Part shown: in pieces, positions 52,612 to 60,000 of the stretch | How the letters are laid out: the number at the start of each line of letters is the position of its first letter | How positions within the stretch are numbered: the first letter of the stretch is position 1 | Source: Apibacter adventoris | GTDB lineage: Bacteria; Bacteroidota; Bacteroidia; Flavobacteriales; Weeksellaceae | DNA length: 60,000 bases | Direction of reading: 5' to 3' | NCBI RefSeq assembly: GCF_002964975.1 | Contig: NZ_PSZM01000041.1 | Coordinates: 1-60,000 of the forward strand | Notes under the pieces: generated by a model | Seen by the model: only the letters and a program-made list of their open reading frames with translations | Told to the model about the DNA's origin: nothing | Database searches by the model: none | Program-made: the position numbers and the translations under genes

Positions 52612-53904
52612 TTATTTGTAAAGATATGAGATAAATTTCCTACTTATTTCTAATGTTTTATCAATTTCTGCTTGTTTAATACAATCCGAAATAAACCAGG
52701 TTTCATAACCTGAAGGAGGTAAATAAATCCCGTTTTTCAATAAGTAATGAAAGTATTTATTAAACATATTATGGTCTGCCATTGAAGCTTCTTCAAAGTT
52801 ATTAACTTCTAATCTTCCAAAAAACACAGTCATCATAGAAGAACATTGATTAATACAAACCTTAATTCCTGCTTCTTTAAATATATTTTTTAATTCTGTA
52901 GCTAATAATTGAGTAGTTGTATTTATTCTATCAAAAATTTGCAAATCATTTTTCAATAAAGATAGTGTAGTAAGACCAGCTCTCATCGCTATAGGATTCC
53001 CTGACAATGTACCAGCCTGATATACAGGACCCTCAGGAGACAAAAAACTCATAATTTCTTTTCTTGCAGCAAAGGCTCCTACCGGCATTCCTCCTCCAAT
53101 AACTTTACCATATGTAATAATATCAGCGGTTATATTAAAAAATTCCTGCGCTCCTCCTAATTTTGCACGAAAGCCTGTCATTACTTCATCAAAAATTAAT
53201 AATGATTTATTTTCATCACATAATTTTCTTAAATTTTCTAAAAAACCTTTTTTAGGGGGTATACACCCCATATTCCCAGCTATAGGTTCAATAATAACTG
53301 CTGCAATTTCTCCTTTATTATTTTCAAAAACTGCTTTTACAGATTCTATATCATTATATACGGCTAATAAGGTATCTTGTGCTGTTCCTTGAGTTACTCC
53401 TGGACTATTAGGATTCCCAAAAGTAGCAGCTCCACTCCCTGCTTTTATTAGAAAAGCATCTGAATGTCCATGATAACAACCTTCAAACTTTATAATTTTA
53501 TTTTTAGCAGTAAACCCTCGTGCTAAACGAATAGCAGACATACAAGCCTCTGTTCCAGAATTTACCATTCGTATTTTATCTATACCCGAAACAGATTCTA
53601 TAATTAATTTTGCTATTTCTGTTTCTAATTCTGTAGGGGTTCCAAATGAAAATCCATTTTTTAACTGCTCAGTAACAGCATTTAATACTATAGGATGAGT
53701 ATGACCTAAAATCATAGGTCCCCATGAATTAATATAATCTATATATTTATTATTGTCTACATCTAGTAGGTAAGCACCTTTTGCTGATTTCATGAAAATA
53801 GGAACACCCCCTACAGATTTAAAAGCACGAACGGGAGAATTTACTCCTCCCGGTATATATTTTTGTGCTTCTCTAAATAAAGCACTACTTCTCTGATATA
53901 GCAT
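52612..53904 (-). CDS. hemL: Glutamate-1-semialdehyde 2,1-aminomutase
   Basis: 430 residues, the usual length. Motifs include [32 protein letters not shown], the PLP lysine in [17 protein letters not shown], and [11 protein letters not shown]. Makes 5-aminolevulinate for haem by the C5 pathway. It begins one base after the stop of the glucosaminidase gene, so the two are translated from one message. Confidence 0.95.
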   Translation of the reverse strand: MLYQRSSALFREAQKYIPGGVNSPVRAFKSVGGVPIFMKSAKGAYLLDVDNNKYIDYINSWGPMILGHTHPIVLNAVTEQLKNGFSFGTPTELETEIAKLIIESVSGIDKIRMVNSGTEACMSAIRLARGFTAKNKIIKFEGCYHGHSDAFLIKAGSGAATFGNPNSPGVTQGTAQDTLLAVYNDIESVKAVFENNKGEIAAVIIEPIAGNMGCIPPKKGFLENLRKLCDENKSLLIFDEVMTGFRAKLGGAQEFFNITADIITYGKVIGGGMPVGAFAARKEIMSFLSPEGPVYQAGTLSGNPIAMRAGLTTLSLLKNDLQIFDRINTTTQLLATELKNIFKEAGIKVCINQCSSMMTVFFGRLEVNNFEEASMADHNMFNKYFHYLLKNGIYLPPSGYETWFISDCIKQAEIDKTLEISRKFISYLYK

Positions 53905-53905
53905 G

Positions 53906-54994
53906 TTAACTTCTTTTTCCTTTTAATAAGATAATATCTCCTTTTTTAGGCTCCTGTCCAGGATGCATTAAATTTCTTTTATATAACTCTATGAGTGAAA
54001 CTCCGTTATTTTGGGCAACATCATACATTTTATCTCCTTCTTTAACGGTATATTTTTTGATAGTTCCTGCATTTTTTTTGGGTTCTAAAAATATTTTTTG
54101 ATTAATTTTCAATTCTTCTTGAAATGCTAAATCGTTATATAATTTAAGATTTTTTAATGAAATATTATACGCTTTTGATATGTCCTCTAAATTGTCTCCT
54201 TCTTTTATTACAATAAACTTTAAATTACCATTAGGATGAATTTTAACTCTTGTACTGGGAAATTCAAAATTGTTGGCTTTAACGATTAATGATTTATTAC
54301 GTTTATATGAACTTTCTTGTTTCGGTTCTCCTTTATATGCAATATAAATTTCAGAGTCTAAATTTGTGTTTTCTTTGTTATTTTTAGATAACGAATTGAT
54401 TGATTGAGGCTCCGATTTAACAAACGTGCTATTTTTAATGAAATTAGGAAACATTTCTGCTAGTTTAGCATCTACTTCATTCAAAGATATTTGATCAAAC
54501 TGATCTAAATGATATCTTTCAATTAAATTAATTAATATATAGGCATATTTTGAGTTGGTTGCATACCCTGCCTGTTTTAAACCGAAAGCCCAAGCTCTAT
54601 AATCCTTTTCATCTAGATAAAATAATTTCTTGTAATATGAACGATTAGCTAAAAATAATGAATGATCTCTATAAGATTCTCTAACTGAAGAATATTTTCT
54701 AAAGCATTCTCCTTTTAAATCATCATCATGGTACATCCTTTCCCCTATCCATTCATCTTTACATTTTATTCCGAAATGATTATTTGCAAACTGGGCTAAA
54801 TCACTTTGTCCATTACCCGTTTCTAAAATTCCTTGTGCCAATGTTATACTAGCAGGAATTTTATATAATTCCATTTCCTCTACTGCAAATCTGGCATAAG
54901 TTTGAATATATAACTCATCTTTTTTTATTGATTCTTGTGCGTATATTATATTTGTAGAAATTATTACTATTAGAAATAATACTATTTTTTTCAT
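53906..54994 (-). CDS. Glucosaminidase with two LysM domains
   Basis: 362 residues: signal peptide ([20 protein letters not shown]), a GH73-type N-acetylglucosaminidase domain (about 30-165; [20 protein letters not shown] with the catalytic Glu, NNHFGIKCK), a linker, and two LysM repeats (about 260-305 and 315-360). Hydrolyses peptidoglycan, most likely during growth or division. Its ATG overlaps the stop of the upstream PLP-enzyme gene by four bases (ATGA). Confidence 0.9.
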   Translation of the reverse strand: MKKIVLFLIVIISTNIIYAQESIKKDELYIQTYARFAVEEMELYKIPASITLAQGILETGNGQSDLAQFANNHFGIKCKDEWIGERMYHDDDLKGECFRKYSSVRESYRDHSLFLANRSYYKKLFYLDEKDYRAWAFGLKQAGYATNSKYAYILINLIERYHLDQFDQISLNEVDAKLAEMFPNFIKNSTFVKSEPQSINSLSKNNKENTNLDSEIYIAYKGEPKQESSYKRNKSLIVKANNFEFPSTRVKIHPNGNLKFIVIKEGDNLEDISKAYNISLKNLKLYNDLAFQEELKINQKIFLEPKKNAGTIKKYTVKEGDKMYDVAQNNGVSLIELYKRNLMHPGQEPKKGDIILLKGKRS

Positions 54995-55899
54995 ATAATA
55001 ATATTTTTAATATTCTTTTTTGTCAATAGTTTATTCATTTCTTTAATCCCTTGCAGCCCTCCAGTGTGTATGGCTAAAACCTTCTTTTGAGATGGTATTT
55101 CACCTTTCCTTAACATTTCTCTTAACCCAAACATCATTTTGCCGGTATAAACAGGATCTAAAGGAATGTGATTTAAAAGATAAAAATCATTAATAAACTC
55201 AATAAGTTCAAGGGTTATTTTGGCATAACCTCCAAAATGATAAGCCAAATTTAAGTTAAAATTTTCTTTCTCAGTAAGTTTTAATATTTCTTTAACTAAA
55301 AATTGTGCATTTTTTAAAGCCGGAAAACCAATAATATGTTGGTGAGGTAATGCACCTACAGATAAACCAGATATTGTACCTCCGGTACCTACAGCGGTAG
55401 TAATTATATCAAATTTTTTCGTTTCTTCAGTTAACAATTCCGAAACTCCTTTCACAGCTAATAAATTAGTTCCTCCTTCTGGTACTAAATAATAGTTATG
55501 TATGGTTTTTAATATTTCTTGTATATATTTCGAACGTTCTTTCAGGCGGTACTCTTTTCTGGGAACAAAATAAAAATTCATCCCTAAACTATAGGCTTCC
55601 TGTAAGGATAAATTATCTTTCCATTTATTTTGAATTTCTTCTCCTCTAATAATTCCAATGGTTTTAAAGTTATTTTCTTTTCCTGCTGCTGCTGTTGCAA
55701 CAATATGATTAGACATTGCTCCTCCAAATGTTACTAAAGTTGTTTTTTGAAGTTCTTTAGCCTTTTGTAAATTATATTTTAATTTCCAAAATTTATTGCC
55801 TGAAATAATTGGATGTACTAAATCTTCTCTTTTTATATAAAGAGGTTGTTCTGTTTTTAAATCCGGAAATTGAAATGGTTGTATAAATACTTGCGACAA
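54991..55899 (-). CDS. PLP enzyme: D-cysteine desulfhydrase / ACC deaminase family
   Basis: 302 residues. SGNKFWKLKYNLQKA supplies the PLP lysine, FGGAMSNHIVATAAAG the phosphate loop, and TAVGTGGTISGL the Gly-rich loop. Members remove sulfide and ammonia from D-cysteine or open 1-aminocyclopropane-carboxylate; I cannot tell which from sequence, although D-cysteine is more usual outside plant-associated bacteria. First gene of the operon with the glucosaminidase and hemL. Confidence 0.85.
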   Translation of the reverse strand: MSQVFIQPFQFPDLKTEQPLYIKREDLVHPIISGNKFWKLKYNLQKAKELQKTTLVTFGGAMSNHIVATAAAGKENNFKTIGIIRGEEIQNKWKDNLSLQEAYSLGMNFYFVPRKEYRLKERSKYIQEILKTIHNYYLVPEGGTNLLAVKGVSELLTEETKKFDIITTAVGTGGTISGLSVGALPHQHIIGFPALKNAQFLVKEILKLTEKENFNLNLAYHFGGYAKITLELIEFINDFYLLNHIPLDPVYTGKMMFGLREMLRKGEIPSQKKVLAIHTGGLQGIKEMNKLLTKKNIKNIII

Positions 55900-55919
55900 T
55901 TATAAAATAAATTTAAATA

Positions 55920-56342
55920 TTATTCTTTTGTTTTTTTATTACATATTTTATTTAATTCCTGTAAAAGAGACTCTTTTTCATTTTCACCAAAGATATTGGT
56001 ATAGATAATTCCCTTTTTTTCTTCCCCAGAGTACGAACATTTATAATATATTTCTATTTTCTTTTGATCATAATTGTAATTAATTATTTCATTAAATTGT
56101 ATGTACAATACTTTTATAAATCTAACAATAATAATTTTAATATAATCATTTCCTATAGTTACACAAGGCATATTATAACTAATCAATATCATTACATTGC
56201 CAAATAAAAACATTATTGAAATGATATCACTCGAAGAATGACGCCGATATGATAAAAAAGCTGAATTCATTATTCCGAAAATAACATACAAATATTTTCT
56301 TGCGTAGTAATGTTTTTTAAAATCATTTTTTTTATTTTCCAT
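55920..56342 (-). CDS. Small membrane protein with PH-like tail, unknown
   Basis: 140 residues with two membrane helices (about 18-33 and 40-60) and a C-terminal beta-rich part (ITIGNDYIKIIIVRF, FNEIINYNYDQKK) like bacterial PH-domain proteins. Function unknown. Ends 20 bases before the PLP-enzyme start. No gene lies between it and 56674. Confidence 0.6.
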   Translation of the reverse strand: MENKKNDFKKHYYARKYLYVIFGIMNSAFLSYRRHSSSDIISIMFLFGNVMILISYNMPCVTIGNDYIKIIIVRFIKVLYIQFNEIINYNYDQKKIEIYYKCSYSGEEKKGIIYTNIFGENEKESLLQELNKICNKKTKE

Positions 56343-56558
56343 AACTATATCTATTAATGAACTATTTTTTTAGTAATTTTCGAATCTTTTTAAATAGATT
56401 CCATCTCTCATCTAAAAATTTATACTTTTATAAACACTATTTTTTGCATAGTTAATAAATAGAACATACTTACATTACTTCACTAGTCTATTTTATTTAA
56501 GTATTTATTAACTTATTTATTACCCCTCACCTAAAAATAACCAAAATTACAACATTAC

Positions 56559-56593
56559 AAAAAAAGACATAAATATAACTAAAGTCTTTTTTT
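56559..56593 (-). terminator. Terminator after the POT transporter gene
   Basis: AAAAAAAGAC and GTCTTTTTTT pair around a 15-base loop, about 80 bases beyond the minus-strand stop at 56674. Confidence 0.7.
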
Positions 56594-56673
56594 GTTAAAA
56601 TGAATAAGGCTTATAGTGAAATTAAGTATAATTTATATAGTTGTTATAAAAGATCATACTTCATATAAAAAAA

Positions 56674-58803
56674 TCACTTAACACCATGCATCAATTTCTT
56701 TAATAACGGATTTAATAATATGACAATAATCCCTGCAATTATTGGTATAATTGTAAAAATGAGAAAAAAATTGGTCATATTTGATTTTTTTGCTATTTCT
56801 TCAATCATTCCTCCCATAGAAGCTGCTAATTTATTACCTATAGCTATGGCTAAATACCACATCCCAAACATAAATGCTATCATTCTACCAGGAACTAGTT
56901 TACTTACATATGATAGTCCTACTGGGGATAAACATAATTCTCCTAATGTATGAAATAAATAAGCTAAAATTAACCAAACTATACTTACCCGAACCATGCC
57001 AGCTGTAGCTCCTTGGGGTATAGTTTGAGAACCAAAGGCTAACACTCCAAATCCAATAGCCATAATTATAAGACCTAATCCGTATTTTACTGCTGCACTT
57101 GGATTATACTTACTGTCCCACCATTTGGTAAATAATGATGCAAATGCTATTATAAAAAATGAGTTTAAAATACTAAACCACGAAGTAGTTATTTCTATTT
57201 TACTATCTCTAAGCTCAGAAACTTTAGCATGTATAATACCCGAATCTTTTTTGGATGAAATATAATCTTCTCTTATTTTTTTTTCTTGTTCATTACTTAG
57301 AGGGACCATTACTCCTATTTCTCCGTGTATGGCTATTTCATCACCTATTTTTAAATTATTTTTACTAGCAATAGTTGTCTTTAATGATTCTATCTTATCT
57401 AAAGGTTTATTAACATAAGACTCTGTTATCGGAATGTATTGAAAAAGTAGATTTCCTTCTTTATCTACTTCTTGTTTTTTTGTTTTTTTATCTATCTTTG
57501 GTATTTTAAGAACTTTGTATTCTATTTCATAAGCATGAGAACTAATATCATTATTCAACATCCATATTACAATTCCCCAAATAATAAGAAAACTACTGGC
57601 CAGCACAATGTTAGAGGATAAAATTTTATGTCTTGTTTGTTTAAATAATAAAATCAAAACCCATGAAACTATTGCTAAGGGTATAATTGTAAGAAGGGTA
57701 TTTACTATCAAATAAATGTTTGCTGAATTCCCTTCCATAGTTCTATCAGTAAAATCCCTTGCAAAAAGCACTAAAGAAGTAGCTCCTTGTTCAAAAGAGG
57801 CAAAGAAAAATATAGTGAATAAAGCAAATATAATCACTGCTATCATTCTATCCCTAATTATTTTATTATATCTGGATACTCTGGATATTATTAAAATTAT
57901 GAATAATACTAATCCAATTATTGCTAGTACTAATGGTCCAGACAAAATGTCTTTACTTACAATAAACTCTTCCGGAAATATATGTATATCCCCTATTTTA
58001 GATAAAGGATCATTTATTGCATACCCCAAACCTATAAATGATGTAATAATAATAAGAATTTTATCCATTAAAGTAAATGGATTCTTTTTTGTTTCTTCAT
58101 GATTTTCTATAGTCTTATTATTATCTGATTTAAGAATTTTTTCATTTTTTCTATTTGTTTTCTGTGGAATCTCTCCAATTTTACCAAATAAAGGCTTTGC
58201 TAACCAAAACTGTAAAGTACCGAGTAACATAAAAATTCCGGCAAGGCCAAACCCCCAACTCCATCCTACTTTTTCTGCAAGATATCCACAAAGCATCATA
58301 CCAAAAAAAGCACCAGCATTTACCCCCATATAAAATATTGTATATGCTCCATCTTTTTTTTCCGGTAGATCTTTATACATTTCTGAAATAATAGAGGTCA
58401 TATTCGGTTTGAAAAAACCAGTACCTATTATAAGCAATACTAAACCTAAATAAAGTGAAAATTCTGTTTCTACAGCCATAGAAATATGCCCTAAAGTCAT
58501 AATTACTGCTCCTACTACTACTGCCCAACGGTAACCTAAAACTTTATCAGCTATAATTCCTCCGGCAATGGGTGTTAGATACAATAGCATAGCATAGGTT
58601 CCAAACAAAGCGCCTGCATGATTAGTAGACCATTCCCACCCAGGATTAGTTCCTATTGCCGCCATAGTTAAAAAATTTATGAGAAGTACCCTCATTCCAT
58701 AGAATGAAAAACGTTCCCACATTTCAGTAAAAAATAAAACAAACAATCCAGCTGGATGTCCTAATACTTTAGTTTTAAAAAAATTATTTGTTGTTACGCT
58801 CAT
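56674..58803 (-). CDS. POT-family peptide transporter with extracytoplasmic insert
   Basis: 709 residues, well above the roughly 500 of E. coli DtpA. POT signatures are FTEMWERFSFYGMRVLL with the ExxERFxYYG-type motif, and GTGFFKPNMTSIISEMY. About 14 helices; between helices near residue 425 and 555 a hydrophilic insert (KIPKIDKKTKKQEVDKEG, KIGDEIAIHGEIG) replaces a short loop, a feature of many Bacteroidota POT proteins. Imports di- and tripeptides with protons. Follows a second POT gene after 18 bases. Confidence 0.9.
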   Translation of the reverse strand: MSVTTNNFFKTKVLGHPAGLFVLFFTEMWERFSFYGMRVLLINFLTMAAIGTNPGWEWSTNHAGALFGTYAMLLYLTPIAGGIIADKVLGYRWAVVVGAVIMTLGHISMAVETEFSLYLGLVLLIIGTGFFKPNMTSIISEMYKDLPEKKDGAYTIFYMGVNAGAFFGMMLCGYLAEKVGWSWGFGLAGIFMLLGTLQFWLAKPLFGKIGEIPQKTNRKNEKILKSDNNKTIENHEETKKNPFTLMDKILIIITSFIGLGYAINDPLSKIGDIHIFPEEFIVSKDILSGPLVLAIIGLVLFIILIISRVSRYNKIIRDRMIAVIIFALFTIFFFASFEQGATSLVLFARDFTDRTMEGNSANIYLIVNTLLTIIPLAIVSWVLILLFKQTRHKILSSNIVLASSFLIIWGIVIWMLNNDISSHAYEIEYKVLKIPKIDKKTKKQEVDKEGNLLFQYIPITESYVNKPLDKIESLKTTIASKNNLKIGDEIAIHGEIGVMVPLSNEQEKKIREDYISSKKDSGIIHAKVSELRDSKIEITTSWFSILNSFFIIAFASLFTKWWDSKYNPSAAVKYGLGLIIMAIGFGVLAFGSQTIPQGATAGMVRVSIVWLILAYLFHTLGELCLSPVGLSYVSKLVPGRMIAFMFGMWYLAIAIGNKLAASMGGMIEEIAKKSNMTNFFLIFTIIPIIAGIIVILLNPLLKKLMHGVK

Positions 58804-58821
58804 ATTTCAATATGTGAATAC

Positions 58822-60000
58822 TTATTTTACCCCTTGCATTAATTTTCTTATCACCGGTGATACAATAATAATTACAACCCCAAATATTAATGAATATATT
58901 GCTAAAGTATGATATCCATTTGTATAAGATATTAAGGATTCCAATCGCGTTGCATTATTATCCGGATTTGAAATATCTGCTCCTAGTAAACCTGCTACAT
59001 ACTGGCCATAAGCACTGGCTAAAAACCACATTCCCATCATCATTCCTGATAAATGCTTAGGAGATAAACTTGTAATCATAGATAAACCAATTGGAGAAAG
59101 ACATAATTCGCCTATAGTCATAAATAAATATGCTAATACAAATATATTGATAGAAGTAATCCCATTTGAATCAACAAAAAATATGGTGCTATAAAATGTA
59201 TAAAAAGATAAGGCTACAAATAAAAATCCTAAACCAAACTTTACTACTGTATTAGGTTCTTTTTTTCTTTTAGATAACCAATACCATAATAATCCTAATG
59301 GTGTGCTAAAGAGTATAACAAATAATGAATTTGCTCCATTATTTACAGCATTGGGATCTATTTTAAATAAATATAAGTTTAACGGTCTCAAATTATCTTT
59401 AGCAAAGATAGCTAAAGAACCACCTGCTTGCTCAAATAAAGCAAAAAACAGAATAGAAAACAAGATTAATAATAATGCAGCTATAAGTTTTTTCCTATCT
59501 TTTAGCTCTTTTATTTTATAAAATTGAAATAAAAAATATAGTAAAGCTAAAGGCCCTATTGTATACATAAATATATCTGTATATCTGGTATTATTAAGCA
59601 TAAGAAAAATTAAAGGAATAGTTGCTATAGCTCCTATATAAACTAATATTTCATAAGTATTTCTTTTTGTAACAGATATATTTTTTAATGGGGAAGTTCC
59701 TATAGGTCCTAAATATCTTTTAGTACAAATAAAAACTATAAGTCCTATTAGCATAACAAATGCCGCAGATAAAAATGCTAATGCCCATGAATGACTTTTA
59801 CCCAATACAACACAAATACTTCCTCCAATTAAGGCTCCAACATTAATAGCTGTATAAAATAAACCAAACCCAGCATCTTTTCTATGATCTCCCTCTTTAT
59901 AGAGATATCCTACCATTGATGATATATTAGGTTTAAAAAAACCCGTACCGATAACTGTTAAAGTTATTCCCAAAAAAAATAAATTATGAGGAGAAGATGC
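58822..60000 (-). CDS. POT-family peptide transporter, N-terminus beyond the window
   Basis: At least 392 codons; the frame stays open to the last base, so the first helices lie off the right edge. GTGFFKPNISSMVGYLY matches the same POT motif as its neighbour. It is shorter in the middle than the downstream paralogue and lacks the hydrophilic insert. Tandem duplicates transcribed together, with probable different peptide preferences. Confidence 0.9.
   Translation of the reverse strand, partial: ASSPHNLFFLGITLTVIGTGFFKPNISSMVGYLYKEGDHRKDAGFGLFYTAINVGALIGGSICVVLGKSHSWALAFLSAAFVMLIGLIVFICTKRYLGPIGTSPLKNISVTKRNTYEILVYIGAIATIPLIFLMLNNTRYTDIFMYTIGPLALLYFLFQFYKIKELKDRKKLIAALLLILFSILFFALFEQAGGSLAIFAKDNLRPLNLYLFKIDPNAVNNGANSLFVILFSTPLGLLWYWLSKRKKEPNTVVKFGLGFLFVALSFYTFYSTIFFVDSNGITSINIFVLAYLFMTIGELCLSPIGLSMITSLSPKHLSGMMMGMWFLASAYGQYVAGLLGADISNPDNNATRLESLISYTNGYHTLAIYSLIFGVVIIIVSPVIRKLMQGVK

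Noticed and set aside
1-60000. tRNA or rRNA genes
   Set aside because: I scanned intergenic regions for TTCGA-type T-loops, CCA ends and conserved rRNA blocks and saw none; a covariance search could still find a missed tRNA.

Overview
The window is very AT-rich DNA from a Bacteroidota bacterium, most likely Flavobacteriales close to Weeksellaceae (an Apibacter-like genome would fit; this is a guess). The evidence is a protein with a type IX secretion system (T9SS) C-terminal sorting domain, a T9SS plug protein, two TonB-dependent receptors, a DUF3276 protein, DUF4286, and several promoters of the Bacteroidota type (TTG, about 20 bases, TAnnTTTG).

Region 1 (1-26.9 kb, almost all on the minus strand) is a polymorphic-toxin locus. 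Its head is an operon of a T9SS cargo-like protein (23819-26890) and a 3284-residue SpvB/TcdB/Rhs protein (13945-23799) that ends in a metzincin-type metallopeptidase tip, followed by a lipoprotein immunity gene. Downstream lie seven orphan cassettes. Each repeats the last part of the Rhs core, then has its own toxin tip and immunity gene, a bidirectional terminator, and a related spacer. An eighth core fragment runs off the left edge. Tips, right to left: ADP-ribosyltransferase-like, metzincin (second copy of the main tip), L,D-transpeptidase/DUF2778-like, RNase-like, TNT-type NADase (broken), lysozyme/transglycosylase-like, and another metzincin. A macrodomain gene sits next to the ADP-ribosyltransferase-like cassette.

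Two patterns stand out. Tips joined through a DPNGKQ-type junction look periplasm-acting and have lipoprotein or membrane immunity proteins. Tips joined through a DPTGM-type junction carry an extra linker with a Gly/Ala-rich hydrophobic stretch, look cytosol-acting, and have soluble immunity proteins. Also, three cassettes have frame-breaking lesions in the repeated core while two of those keep an intact tip, as expected for a silent library that supplies tips to the one full-length gene by recombination.

Region 2 (27.4-60 kb) is ordinary chromosome: metNIQ methionine import, mtgA, T9SS plug protein, asd, an ABC exporter, DUF3276, an NlpC/P60 lipoprotein, a TPP riboswitch controlling a TonB receptor, a thioredoxin-like protein, comEC, a second TonB receptor, a TetR regulator, a YbdG-like MscS channel, DUF456, pta, an MBL hydrolase, a conserved unknown gene with DUF4286, an operon of a PLP enzyme, a LysM glucosaminidase and hemL, and two tandem POT peptide transporters, the second cut by the right edge. 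I found no tRNA, rRNA, CRISPR array or transposase gene.
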